Assembly (NCBI GenBank): GCA_959018045.1
Contig: CAUEJN010000003.1
Span: forward strand, 1 to 56,286
Source of the DNA: an uncultured Butyricicoccus sp.
GTDB taxonomy: Bacteria > Bacillota > Clostridia > Oscillospirales > Butyricicoccaceae
DNA length: 56,286 nucleotides
Direction of reading: 5' to 3'
The position numbers and the translations under genes were made by a program. The first letter of the stretch is position 1; every line of letters begins with the position of its first letter. The notes below the pieces were generated by a model. That model had not been told where the DNA came from. It worked only from the letters and a program-made list of their open reading frames with translations, and did not search any database. Below, piece after piece: positions 48,244 to 56,286 of this stretch.

Positions 48244-50361
48244 ATGGAAATGCATATACATGATTTTGTCCCGTCACTGGAGTTTCTTTACGATGCGGTT
48301 GCAGACAGTATTATGGGATATTTGTATCTGACCGACATCAAGAGCGACCGCATCTGTATCTCGGAAAAAGCAAAGCAGGATTTCGGCTTTTCCGAGTGCG
48401 TGATTCAGAACGCGCGTGAAACCTGGCTTGCACGCATTCACCCGCGTGATCGCGACCGGGTAGACGAGTCTATTTCGCTGCTGTACAGCGCACAGAAACA
48501 AACATTTGACGACGAATTTCAGATGCGTGCAACCTCAGGACGGTATTTCTGGGTGCGTGCGCGCGGACGCATCTACCAGCCGCCCGGTCTGGACAAGCCC
48601 ACCCACGTCATCGGCATTCTGGAGAATCTCGAGCAGGACGGCGAGGTCGATCGCGTGACCGGTCTGCACACGAGTGACCGCTGCCGCCGGGTGGTCGAGT
48701 CGCTGATCGCGCACGGACAGGCGCAGCAGTGCGGCATTCTGCTCTTTAACATCGACGATTTCACCCGCATCAATATGCTGTACTCGCACGCATTCGGCGA
48801 TATGGTGCTGCGCACGGTCATTCAGGAATTGCAGCCACTCTTGCCCGAGGGCGCCGACCTGTACCGCCTTAACGGCGACCAGTTCCTCGTGCTGTGCCGC
48901 GTGTGCAATCATGTCAAGATGCGCGAGCTGTTCGAGTGCTTGCAGGAGTACGTCCGCCACCCGCGCAGCCTGGACGGCATCAGCTACCAGTTCAGCATTT
49001 CGGGCGGTGTGGCGATGTTTGCCGACGGCGGGCCCGATTGGGCGGGCTTGCTGCGCAACGCGGTGCTTGCCATGCGCCAGGCCAAGAAGAGCGGCAAGAA
49101 CCGACTCAAAATCTTCTGCCCGTCCATGCTGCCAAGCACCCTGCACGAACAAAAACTCATTCAGGAACTCAGTCAGAGCGTCGCCCGCGGGTTTGAGGGT
49201 TTTTATCTGGTGTATCAGCCCATTTGTACGGCAGATTCGCTGCGTTTGGTGGGTGCAGAAGCGCTTTTGCGCTACGAAAGCCCGGAATTCGGACGCATCC
49301 GACCGGACAGTTTCGTTCCCTTGCTCGAGCGCGGGGGACTGATGAGCGACGTGGGCATGTGGGCATTCCGACAGGCGGTGTCGGTGTGCAAGACCTGGGT
49401 CGAGCAGTTGCCCGAATTCACCATGAACGTCAATGTCTCACTCTACCAGTCGCTCGGCGACGGGTTCAGTCAGCGTGTGTTCCAGACGTTAAACGAGATC
49501 GGTCTGCCGCCCGAGCATCTGGTGCTTGAGCTGACCGAGAGCTGCTTTGCCGACGAGGAGAGCGGCGTGGCGCAGACGCTGTCCACCCTGCGTGCGGGCG
49601 GTATCCGGCTGGCCATCGACGACTTCGGCACCGGCTATTCCTCTCTCGGACGCCTGCAGCAGCTGCCGAGCGATATTGTCAAGATCGACCGCTCGTTTAT
49701 CACCTCCATCCACAACAACAGCTACAATTACAATTTCGTCAAGGCGGTCATTGCGCTGTGCCACAACGCCGGCTTGCGCGTGTGCGTCGAGGGCATCGAG
49801 ACGCAGGACGAGCTGCGCACGGTCAACAACCTGTACGCCGACACCTGTCAGGGCTATTACACGTCCAAACCGCTGGATGCGGACACCTTCGCGCGCGAAC
49901 TGATTGCCCACCCCGACTGTTTCCAGTCCCGTTCGGCACGGGCGGATAAGCAGGAGCGCAACAACACCATGCTCAGCGACAACGACTTGCTGCGCACGAT
50001 GATGAACGCAACGCCGCTCAGCATCAACGTGTGGAACGAAAAATTCGAGAATATGGCGTGCAATACTGCGGTGGTCGAGCTGTTCAACCTGCGCAACGAG
50101 GGCGAATATTTGGAACGCTTCTTTGAGCTGTCCCCGCCCTGCCAACCCGACGGCCGTCCGTCCTCCGAGGTCGCATACGAAAAGATTTCGCAGGCGTTCC
50201 GCGAGGGACGCACGGTCTTCCCGTGGATGCATCAAAAGCTGGACGGCACACCCATTCCGGCAGAGATTACGCTCGTCAGGATGCTGTATCAAAAAGGATA
50301 CATTGTGGCAGGATATACCCGAGACCTGCGACCACAGGAAAATTCATCCAAAACCGAATAA
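48244..50361 (+). CDS. PAS-GGDEF-EAL-PAS c-di-GMP phosphodiesterase
   Basis: A 705-residue cytoplasmic signalling protein. PAS-like sensor at about 10-130, degenerate GGDEF domain at about 135-280 with NGDQF (210-214) in place of GGDEF, EAL domain at about 290-550 with EALLR (339-343), NVNVS, ELTES, DDFGTGYS (459-466), KIDRSF and VEGIET, all catalytic positions kept, and a second PAS-like domain at about 575-700. So it should hydrolyse c-di-GMP while the GGDEF part is at most a GTP sensor. It lies next to a recombinase and two cyclases that would make the same messenger. Confidence 0.93.
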   Translation: MEMHIHDFVPSLEFLYDAVADSIMGYLYLTDIKSDRICISEKAKQDFGFSECVIQNARETWLARIHPRDRDRVDESISLLYSAQKQTFDDEFQMRATSGRYFWVRARGRIYQPPGLDKPTHVIGILENLEQDGEVDRVTGLHTSDRCRRVVESLIAHGQAQQCGILLFNIDDFTRINMLYSHAFGDMVLRTVIQELQPLLPEGADLYRLNGDQFLVLCRVCNHVKMRELFECLQEYVRHPRSLDGISYQFSISGGVAMFADGGPDWAGLLRNAVLAMRQAKKSGKNRLKIFCPSMLPSTLHEQKLIQELSQSVARGFEGFYLVYQPICTADSLRLVGAEALLRYESPEFGRIRPDSFVPLLERGGLMSDVGMWAFRQAVSVCKTWVEQLPEFTMNVNVSLYQSLGDGFSQRVFQTLNEIGLPPEHLVLELTESCFADEESGVAQTLSTLRAGGIRLAIDDFGTGYSSLGRLQQLPSDIVKIDRSFITSIHNNSYNYNFVKAVIALCHNAGLRVCVEGIETQDELRTVNNLYADTCQGYYTSKPLDADTFARELIAHPDCFQSRSARADKQERNNTMLSDNDLLRTMMNATPLSINVWNEKFENMACNTAVVELFNLRNEGEYLERFFELSPPCQPDGRPSSEVAYEKISQAFREGRTVFPWMHQKLDGTPIPAEITLVRMLYQKGYIVAGYTRDLRPQENSSKTE

Positions 50362-50364
50362 GCA

Positions 50365-50404
50365 GAACAGGATGCAGTCAGCCGATTGTATCCTGTTTTT
50401 TTAT
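50365..50404 (+). terminator. Intrinsic terminator after phosphodiesterase gene
   Basis: AACAGGATGCA and TGTATCCTGTT arms, followed by T7. Confidence 0.85.
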
Positions 50405-50439
50405 GCCTTCTATGCCAACGCTTGCGCTGTCCGATCACT

Positions 50440-50564
50440 ATTTAACAAAATCCACATTGTGTTAAATATAATTCTGTCACCCTGCACAAAAACACAGAAA
50501 GACCGCTGTACATTTTGCACTTTACTCGTGGGGCTTGCCTGAATTTAACATATTGTAGTATACT
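50440..50564 (+). promoter_or_regulatory. Promoter region of recombinase gene with inverted repeat
   Basis: TTGCCT (50535-50540), 18-base spacer, TATACT (50559-50564). Upstream an inverted repeat ATTTAACA-N12-TGTTAAAT (50440-50467); a third TTTAACA lies at 50545. These may be binding sites of the recombinase or of another regulator. Confidence 0.55.
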
Positions 50565-50590
50565 GTTTGATAAAGAAAGGATGGGGATAG

Positions 50591-51127
50591 ATGAAAACCG
50601 TTCAGCCGATCCGTGACCATGCCAAGATCGACGCGATGAAAAAAGCCCTGCTGTGCAAGAGCGAGCGCAACTATTTTTTGTTCGTTCTGGGCATCAATGT
50701 GGGCATGCGCATCAGCGACCTGCTGCCGCTGCGTATCCGTGACCTCATGGGCACCCATCTGGTCGTGCAGGAAAAAAAGACCGGAAAGCGCAAGCGTTTT
50801 TTTATCAATAACCAGCTGCGCCGCGAGATCGAGCAGTACGCCATCGGACGCACGCCCGAAGAATACGTCTTTCCCAGCCGCAAGGGCGGGCATATCAGCC
50901 GCATTCAGGCGTACTATATTTTAAACGACGCCGCACGCGAGGTCGGTTTGGACAACATCGGCACGCACACGCTGCGCAAGACCTTTGGATACTTTCATTA
51001 CAAGCGATACAAGGACGTGGCGCTGCTCCAGCAGCTCTTTAACCATGCGTCGCCGTCTATCACCCTGCGCTATATCGGCATCACCCAGGACGAAATCGAC
51101 GACACGTTAGCCGATTTCTTCCTCTGA
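50591..51127 (+). CDS. Minimal tyrosine recombinase (FimB-like size)
   Basis: A 178-residue integrase-fold protein consisting almost only of the catalytic domain. Active-site residues: R40 (NVGMRISDLL), K64 region (EKKTGKRKRF), H126 and R129 (HTLRKTF), H152 (FNHASPSIT) and nucleophile Y161 (LRYIGIT). The N-terminal core-binding domain of XerC-type enzymes is missing, as in FimB/FimE (about 200 residues), which invert promoter segments. No phage or plasmid neighbours, so phase-variation or a domesticated function is plausible. GAAAGGATGGGG precedes the ATG. Confidence 0.9.
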   Translation: MKTVQPIRDHAKIDAMKKALLCKSERNYFLFVLGINVGMRISDLLPLRIRDLMGTHLVVQEKKTGKRKRFFINNQLRREIEQYAIGRTPEEYVFPSRKGGHISRIQAYYILNDAAREVGLDNIGTHTLRKTFGYFHYKRYKDVALLQQLFNHASPSITLRYIGITQDEIDDTLADFFL

Positions 51128-51142
51128 CCGCACCAAAAGACA

Positions 51143-51175
51143 AAAAAAACCGCACCATTTGGTGCGGTTTTTCTT
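51143..51175. terminator. Bidirectional terminator
   Basis: AAACCGCACCA-TT-TGGTGCGGTTT with A run and T run; ends both the recombinase and the cyclase transcripts. The cyclase stop codon is at its edge. Confidence 0.9.
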
Positions 51176-52376
51176 ATACACGCTGCGCTTTGTGCGCGTG
51201 CTTCATGTCGTACATTTGTGAATCTGCGCGCTGGATGATCGTGTCCGGTGTGTCATTGGGCTGGCGCAGCGCAATGCCGTAGCTGAACGCCATCGGCATG
51301 CTTCCCTCGGTCTGGGCGAGCGCTTCACTGATCGATTCCAGGCGCTGACGGGCGGAATCCCGGGTCATATTGTGGAATAACAGGATGAATTCATCCCCGC
51401 CGAAGCGGAACAGCGCGTCCTCATCCTTACGGCAGGCGTGCTGTAACAGACCCGACACGGTGAGAATGTATTGATCGCCCTGGTTGTGTCCCTGCACGTC
51501 GTTGACCTGTTTGAGTCCGTCCAAATCGATCAGGCACAGCGCAAAGGGGGTATCCTGTTCCAGCCAGTGGGTCAGTGTCTGCTGCGCCGCGCGGCGGTTG
51601 GGCAGACCGGTCAAAGCGTCCTGATTGGAAGCTGCGGCGAGCTGTGATTCCTGCACCTGCCGGAAGGCGAGCGCCTTTTGCAGGGTTGTGTTTTGCAAGT
51701 GCAGGTGATCGAGGTAGCTCAGGCGGGCGGCGTAGCACAGCGACCAGTACAGACCGAGCAGGGCAAACAGGCAGGATGCCAGACTCCACAGCTTGGGCAG
51801 CGGGGAATAGTCGAGCCGTAAGTACAAGAGCAGGTGCAGGGTCAGCGACACGAACAGCACCATCATAATCCAGAGCAAAAACGGCAGATGCCGCCGCAGG
51901 CGCAGAATGCGGACAAGCGATGCGGCATAGCGGCTGCCGGACAGCCAGCGCAGTCCAAGACCGGTCAGCATGAAGCCGACGACCGCCGAGGACACGCGCA
52001 GGGAGTCAAACGGGGAAAAACTGGCCAGCGGAATGCGCAGAACCAGTGAAAAGGCTGCGCGCAGGAGCAGATTGACCGCCATCCCGCACAGGATGCACAG
52101 CAGAGTGAGAAAGAATGCGCCCAGCTTGTCCGATGGGAACAGGATGAGAAATTCAATGGATAGGATAATCAGGAATAAAATCCAGTTGGCAATCAGCTCG
52201 AGTTCCAGTGCGGCGACCAGACAGAGCACGGAAAAATTGATGGGAAAGACGATGGTCGAGGACAGACGGTTCACCGGCCGCGGGGTCAGAACGGTATAGC
52301 CGATTTTGAGCGCACCGCCGCAGTAAATATAGTAAGAGATGGCCGTGCACAGGAGAAAGATCAAATTGTCATGCAT
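51174..52376 (-). CDS. Membrane diguanylate cyclase (GGDEF)
   Basis: A 400-residue protein with about eight N-terminal membrane helices (1 to about 215), a short coiled linker (YLDHLHLQNTTLQKALAFRQ) and a C-terminal GGDEF domain (about 235-395) with an intact RFGGDEFILLF. The product-inhibition site reads K-D-E-D instead of R-x-x-D, so feedback control may be lost. It makes c-di-GMP in response to a membrane signal. Overlaps the upstream cyclase gene by 8 bases, so the two similar cyclases are cotranslated. Confidence 0.92.
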   Translation of the reverse strand: MHDNLIFLLCTAISYYIYCGGALKIGYTVLTPRPVNRLSSTIVFPINFSVLCLVAALELELIANWILFLIILSIEFLILFPSDKLGAFFLTLLCILCGMAVNLLLRAAFSLVLRIPLASFSPFDSLRVSSAVVGFMLTGLGLRWLSGSRYAASLVRILRLRRHLPFLLWIMMVLFVSLTLHLLLYLRLDYSPLPKLWSLASCLFALLGLYWSLCYAARLSYLDHLHLQNTTLQKALAFRQVQESQLAAASNQDALTGLPNRRAAQQTLTHWLEQDTPFALCLIDLDGLKQVNDVQGHNQGDQYILTVSGLLQHACRKDEDALFRFGGDEFILLFHNMTRDSARQRLESISEALAQTEGSMPMAFSYGIALRQPNDTPDTIIQRADSQMYDMKHAHKAQRV

Positions 52377-53571
52377 GATCCGACCGTCCTTTCCGCTCTT
52401 TTTTGCGGGTGTACATGCGCTGGTCTGCGCATTCGAGCAGGGCGTGCACGTCGCGCGCCTCGGACGAGTCCGAAGTACCGAAGCTGAACAGCAGAGCTTC
52501 CTCGCCCTGTTCGATCTCGCGCCCGATCTCCTCCATACGCTGGTCGGCCATCACGCGGTCGCATCCGGGCAGGATGAGCACAAATTCATCGCCGCCGATG
52601 CGCGCGAGTGCGTCCGAGGGTCGAATATGGTGGTGCATCTGGTCGACAAAGCTGCAAAGGTAGTGGTCACCCTGCTGGTGGCCGTGGGTGTCGTTGATGT
52701 GCTTGAGGCGGTCGAGATCGAAGTAGACTACCGCGAACAGGGTGTGCTGCTCGAGCAGCGTGCCGATGTACTGGAAGGCGTAGACACGGGAAAACGCGCC
52801 GGTCAGTTCGTCGTGATAAGTACTGTGGCGCAGGATGCGCAGACGGCTGTCGGCCTGGGCAAGCGAGCGGTTAAGCTCATCGTTTGAGTGCTCGGCGTCG
52901 CTGGTCAGCGAAATATAATAGATGTTGACCAGGTATCCCACCAGAAGAAAGATCAAAAGCAGGTTGGAGCCGAGCAGAAAGGCCGGAATGAGCAGATGGG
53001 TGGGGTCGAGGTCGCACAGGATACTCTGTGCAAACAGATAGATGACGCTGAGCAAGATGAAGTGCTTGAAAAAGCGAAAATCCTTGATCTGTCCGTGATC
53101 CAGAATGGAGCGGTACTGCGGCAGGAAAAGCCGGTTTATGAGCTTGACCATGAGACCGAATCCCAGCGCGATGCAGATACTGAAGACGCGGGAGGTCTGC
53201 ATGGATAGGATCTCGTACAGACTGCGATCAGAAAGCAGCGCAAAAATGCTGATCAGGCACAGGTGCACCGCGACCATCTGCACGAAACGCACGATAAAGG
53301 TTTCAAAGGGTGTGGTACGTGACAGACGGCACCCCATGCTCTGTGCGAACTGACAGACGAAAATCAGCCCGTAAAACAGAGACAGCGAGAAATAATGCGG
53401 GGAAAACAGCAGAAGGGTCTGTGCGGCGACGGACAAAAGCTGAATCAAAATCATAGAGAGCGGACGGGTGGTCAGCGTGTCCATTCCCGACAAAAAGTAC
53501 AGATGATACAGGTTTTCCGCCAGATTACATACGACAAACAATAAAATCAGGGTCGGCGCGGTATCACTCAT
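52369..53571 (-). CDS. Membrane diguanylate cyclase (GGDEF)
   Basis: A 400-residue paralog of the cyclase downstream, with the same layout: about six to eight membrane helices (1-210), linker, GGDEF domain (about 240-395) with ARIGGDEFVLILPG and a proper I-site RPSD nine to six residues before it. So this copy is probably feedback-inhibited while its partner is not. Start chosen at MSDTAPTL (53571), just after CGGAGG. First gene of the two-gene minus operon. Confidence 0.92.
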   Translation of the reverse strand: MSDTAPTLILLFVVCNLAENLYHLYFLSGMDTLTTRPLSMILIQLLSVAAQTLLLFSPHYFSLSLFYGLIFVCQFAQSMGCRLSRTTPFETFIVRFVQMVAVHLCLISIFALLSDRSLYEILSMQTSRVFSICIALGFGLMVKLINRLFLPQYRSILDHGQIKDFRFFKHFILLSVIYLFAQSILCDLDPTHLLIPAFLLGSNLLLIFLLVGYLVNIYYISLTSDAEHSNDELNRSLAQADSRLRILRHSTYHDELTGAFSRVYAFQYIGTLLEQHTLFAVVYFDLDRLKHINDTHGHQQGDHYLCSFVDQMHHHIRPSDALARIGGDEFVLILPGCDRVMADQRMEEIGREIEQGEEALLFSFGTSDSSEARDVHALLECADQRMYTRKKERKGRSDHA

Positions 53572-53675
53572 GGGTTCCTCCGAATGACAGGTCATGCGGC
53601 GCATACGCCGGAACTATTTTTTTTCATTATATCAGATGCAAAGTTCGGCGGAAAGTTTCAGTTTCAATAAATTTC

Positions 53676-53800
53676 ACAAAATTTTCAGTGAATTTTGTAA
53701 CACATACACAGATATTTTACGTTATGAGCAAAAATCGACCCGCAGGTCTGGTAAAATTGCCGGGAGCGGCAAATTTGTATATAAATTTATATACAAATTT
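53676..53800. repeat. Inverted repeats, including a perfect 30-bp palindrome
   Basis: In the 377-base divergent gap between the cyclases and the RmlD-like gene: ACAAAATT-N7-AATTTTGT (53676-53698) and a perfect 30-base palindrome at 53771-53800 whose left half is AAATTTGTATATAAA. No open reading frame with ribosome site in 53605-53948. Likely regulator sites or a cruciform-prone element. Confidence 0.85.
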
Positions 53801-53875
53801 TCTGGAAATTTTGACGCAGTTTGATAAAATGACGCTTTATGCGTGCAAAAAATACGAGAACTGGCAAAATTGGGA

Positions 53876-53904
53876 TTGAGAGCGGGGTGGAATGGGTGTA
53901 TAAT
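53876..53904 (+). promoter_or_regulatory. Promoter of RmlD-like gene
   Basis: TTGAGA (53876-53881), 17-base spacer, TATAAT (53899-53904); AAAAGGGGGAAA precedes ATG 53949. Confidence 0.72.
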
Positions 53905-53948
53905 CATTCAGTAAGTCTAAAGTTTTCGGAAAAGGGGGAAACCTGCGT

Positions 53949-54794
53949 ATGAGTTATACTCGCATTTGGATCACAGGCTCGTCCGGCCGTCTGGGCGCGG
54001 CGCTGTGCCGCCTGCTGACCAATATTGAATACCGCATCCTGCCGAGCGACATGGACGTGCCGATCGGTGACAGCGAAGCGGTCAATCACTTTGCGGATGT
54101 CAGCCATCCCGACGTCATCATCAACTGCGCCGGCCTGACCGACGTGCAGAAGTGCGAGGCCTCGCCCGAGGAAGCGTACAAGGCAAACGCACTCGGCGCG
54201 CGTAATCTGGCCATTGCTGCCCGCCGTATTGATGCAAAACTCATTCAGATCTCGACCGATGACGTGTTCGAGGGCACGAGCAACAAGCCGCTGCACGAGT
54301 TTTTGGAGCCGCACCCGGTTACGATCTACGGTAAGAGCAAGTATGCGGGCGAGCGTCTGGTGCGCGAGCTGACCGACAAGCATGTAATTGTGCGCTCGTC
54401 GTGGATTTACGGCGCAGGCGCAAACGATTTCCTGCATCAGGTACTGGAAGCGGGCAAGAAGGGGGAGCCGATCCAGGTTGCCGGTGACGAGATTTCGTCC
54501 CCGACCAGTGCCGATGCGCTGGCCGGCTTCATCCAGAAGCTGATCGAATCGCGTGAGTACGGCGTATACCACGCGTCCTGCACCGGTGCGTGCACCCGGG
54601 CCGAGTTTGCGCGTGAGATTCTGCGCCTGAGCGGATACGATGAAAATCTGGTACAGACCACGGTCGCAGGCGAGACCATGCGCCCGCGCTTTACGCTGCT
54701 CGACAATATGATGATGCGCATGACCGGTCTGTACGAGATGCCGGACTGGAAAACCGCACTGACCGATTACTTCAGTAAGAAGGGGGCGCGGTGA
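53949..54794 (+). CDS. RmlD-like SDR sugar-nucleotide reductase
   Basis: A 281-residue extended short-chain dehydrogenase of the RmlD (dTDP-4-dehydrorhamnose reductase) substrate-binding family. NAD(P) motif GSSGRLG (10-16), VIINCAGLTDVQKCE, ISTDDVFEG (catalytic Thr/Ser), YGKSKYAGE (YxxxK) and RSSWIYGAGANDF. No rmlABC genes are nearby, so it may act on another nucleotide sugar or be the MAT2B-type non-catalytic branch. Its stop overlaps the start of a symporter gene (TGATG), which suggests a common transcript although the functional link is unclear. Confidence 0.88.
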   Translation: MSYTRIWITGSSGRLGAALCRLLTNIEYRILPSDMDVPIGDSEAVNHFADVSHPDVIINCAGLTDVQKCEASPEEAYKANALGARNLAIAARRIDAKLIQISTDDVFEGTSNKPLHEFLEPHPVTIYGKSKYAGERLVRELTDKHVIVRSSWIYGAGANDFLHQVLEAGKKGEPIQVAGDEISSPTSADALAGFIQKLIESREYGVYHASCTGACTRAEFAREILRLSGYDENLVQTTVAGETMRPRFTLLDNMMMRMTGLYEMPDWKTALTDYFSKKGAR

Positions 54795-56083
54795 TGGCAA
54801 AGACAGAGAAGAAAAAGATCGGACTGACAACACGTATCTTTATTTCGCTGCTGCTGGGCGCGATTCTGGGCATTGTCCTGCACTACTGCGTGCTGCCCAA
54901 CAATGCCGTACAGAATATTCTGGTCGACGGCGTGTTCTATGTGGTCGGACAGGGCTTCCTGCGTCTGATGCAGATGCTGGTCGTACCGCTGGTTCTGTGC
55001 TCGCTCGTCTGCGGCGCGTCCGCGATCGGCGATACCAAAACCCTTGGTAAAGTCGGCGTGCGCACGGTTGTCTTTTACATTATTACGACCGCGCTTGCGG
55101 TTGCGGTTGCACTGACCGTTGCCCGCATCATTAACCCCGGCATGGGTATGGATTTGAACGCGCTGCAAACCACCGAGACCCAGATTGCAACCACTCAAAC
55201 CTCGATGGTGGACACGCTGCTCGATATCATCCCCAAAAACCCGATTGAGTCGCTGGCGACCGGCAACATGCTGCAGATCATCGTCTTTGCCATCATTGTC
55301 GGCATCATCCTGGCAAAGCTGGGCGATAAGACCCAGATCGTGCACAACCTGTTCCAGCAGGGCAATGATATTATGATGGAAATGACCATGATGGTCATGT
55401 CTCTGGCACCGATCGGCGTATTCTGCCTGATCGCGCGTACCTTCTCGGGCATGGGCTTCGACGCCTTCCAGCCGCTCATTAAATATATGTTTGCGGTTAT
55501 GCTGGCGCTGGTCATCCAGTGCCTGGGCGTATATCAGATTCTGCTCAAGCTGTTTACCGGACTCAATCCCATCCGGTTTATCAAGAAGTTCCTGCCGGTT
55601 ATGGGCTTTGCGTTCTCGACCGCGACCTCGAATGCGACCATCCCGCTGTCGATTGATACGCTGGAGCGCAAGATGGGTGTATCGCGCCGCATTTCGTCCT
55701 TCACCATCCCACTGGGCGCGACCATTAATATGGATGGTACGTCCATCATGCAGGGCGTCGCGGTTGTGTTCATCGCGCAGGCTTACGGTATCGTGCTGAC
55801 TCCGATGGACTACGTGACCGTCATTGCGACCGCGACCCTGGCGTCGATCGGTACGGCTGGCGTTCCGTCGGTGGGTCTGGTCACCCTGTCCATGGTTCTG
55901 ACCTCGGTCGGCCTGCCCATCGAAGGTATTGGCTTTATTATGGGTATCGACCGTATTCTGGATATGTCGCGTACTGCGGTCAACATCACCGGTGACGCAG
56001 TCTGCACGACCATCGTCGCAAACCAGAACCAGGCACTCGACAAGGAAGTATTTAATAAGAAGGAAGCAGAGCTGGAAGCGTAA
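54794..56083 (+). CDS. Dicarboxylate/amino acid:cation symporter (DAACS family)
   Basis: A 429-residue glutamate/aspartate- or dicarboxylate-type symporter of the GltP/DctA fold. FSTATSNATIPLSIDTLERK is hairpin 1 (SNATIP-like, in place of SSAATLP), GATINMDGTSIMQGVAVVFI is the helix-7 NMDGT motif, IGTAGVPSVGLVTLSMVLTS is hairpin 2 and GIDRILDMSRTAVNITGDAV is helix 8 with the substrate-selecting D and R/T residues (D...RTxxNxxGD). The Asp in helix 8 followed by Arg favours acidic substrates such as glutamate, aspartate or C4-dicarboxylates. ATG 54794 overlaps the previous stop by one base. Confidence 0.93.
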   Translation: MAKTEKKKIGLTTRIFISLLLGAILGIVLHYCVLPNNAVQNILVDGVFYVVGQGFLRLMQMLVVPLVLCSLVCGASAIGDTKTLGKVGVRTVVFYIITTALAVAVALTVARIINPGMGMDLNALQTTETQIATTQTSMVDTLLDIIPKNPIESLATGNMLQIIVFAIIVGIILAKLGDKTQIVHNLFQQGNDIMMEMTMMVMSLAPIGVFCLIARTFSGMGFDAFQPLIKYMFAVMLALVIQCLGVYQILLKLFTGLNPIRFIKKFLPVMGFAFSTATSNATIPLSIDTLERKMGVSRRISSFTIPLGATINMDGTSIMQGVAVVFIAQAYGIVLTPMDYVTVIATATLASIGTAGVPSVGLVTLSMVLTSVGLPIEGIGFIMGIDRILDMSRTAVNITGDAVCTTIVANQNQALDKEVFNKKEAELEA

Positions 56084-56100
56084 CGCTTTGCGCTGCATGG

Positions 56101-56130
56101 AGAAGTCGGCCTTTGACCGACTTCTTTTTT
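56101..56130 (+). terminator. Intrinsic terminator after symporter
   Basis: AGAAGTCGG pairs with CCGACTTCT, followed by T6. Confidence 0.9.
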
Positions 56131-56165
56131 GCACAAAAAAAGAAGTCAAATTTTGTAAAAAAAGA

Positions 56166-56194
56166 TTGACAACGGTCGGCTGTGGTGGTATCCT
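56166..56194 (+). promoter_or_regulatory. Promoter of a gene beyond the window
   Basis: TTGACA (56166-56171), 17-base spacer, TATCCT (56189-56194) within GTGGTATCCTA, the same -10 context as the pfl promoter. A leader of at least 85 bases follows with GTCTCT-GA-GAGAC, so a leader RNA or attenuator is possible. The gene itself lies outside. Confidence 0.75.
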
Positions 56195-56286
56195 ATACAA
56201 GCTGTCTCTGAGAGACGGTATCCACAACGACAGAAGCGTCACAGCAAATTGAAACTTTTTTGGATAGTCAATCAAAAAAGTGGAAA

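Noticed and set aside
50591..51127. Recombinase as the integrase of a prophage or integrative element
   Set aside because: No tRNA, attachment-site repeats, excisionase, phage or conjugation genes are found around it.
1..56286. tRNA, rRNA and tmRNA genes
   Set aside because: None recognised by eye; a tRNAscan or Infernal run would be needed to exclude them completely.

Overview
The window reads as DNA of a low-redundancy, fairly GC-rich anaerobic Firmicute (class Clostridia, probably an Oscillospirales/Butyricicoccaceae-like gut bacterium). The grounds are pyruvate formate-lyase with its activase, ZTP and FMN riboswitches, Clostridia-type MATE pumps, an Ada-tailed NucA/EndA-type lipoprotein nuclease, sigma-A-like promoters with AGGAGG-type ribosome binding sites, and a PPi/ATP-type phosphofructokinase. 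The taxon is an inference; no rRNA or tRNA gene is present. About 40 intact protein genes and about 10 broken ones can be supported.

Layout. 1-8.4 kb: a repeat-rich leader, a small protein and a secreted nuclease, two tandem MATE pumps, then pflA-pflB behind a ZTP riboswitch and a promoter with a perfect inverted-repeat operator. 8.4-12.8 kb: a graveyard (GNAT, MarR-MATE, MarR-ABC-ABC and MttB remnants) around an intact tspO-like gene and a third MATE pump. 13-17.3 kb: a 2-keto-3-deoxygluconate module (eda, VOC protein, kdgK) divergent from an IclR regulator, followed by pfk. 17.3-24 kb: a DUF1963 protein, a P5CR/6PGDH-like dehydrogenase, a fabF remnant, a LysR regulator, a PdaA-like deacetylase and an OYE-family flavoenzyme. 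24-28 kb: a decayed transporter plus FAD/2Fe-2S amino-acid (hydroxyproline-type) dehydrogenase cluster. 28-29.3 kb: a P-II-like protein and an FHA membrane protein.

29.3-35.7 kb is the most unusual block, a complete plasmid-style replicon core: a T7-gp4-like primase-helicase, an AT-rich origin with eight direct and three inverted 18-bp iterons, a winged-helix-type initiator candidate, and parA-parB. It sits among metabolic and cell-wall genes (uppP, ppk, rib operon). This suggests either that the contig is a secondary chromosome (chromid/megaplasmid) or that a plasmid integrated into the chromosome.

36-56 kb: uppP, a BRCT protein, a fourth MATE pump, sstT, a Cys-rich small protein with ppk, the ribDE-BA-H operon under an FMN riboswitch followed by two consecutive terminators, a c-di-GMP locus (GGDEF-EAL, a minimal tyrosine recombinase, two tandem diguanylate cyclases), then an RmlD-like reductase and a dicarboxylate symporter.

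Two threads run through the window. First, six copies of a large, hairpin-rich intergenic element occur, mostly between convergent genes. Their stems differ in sequence but stay perfectly paired around constant loops, which is covariation visible by eye. Second, many pseudogenes keep the start and the end of the gene but have lost the middle, implying recurrent internal deletion in this lineage (or assembly collapse, which should be excluded).
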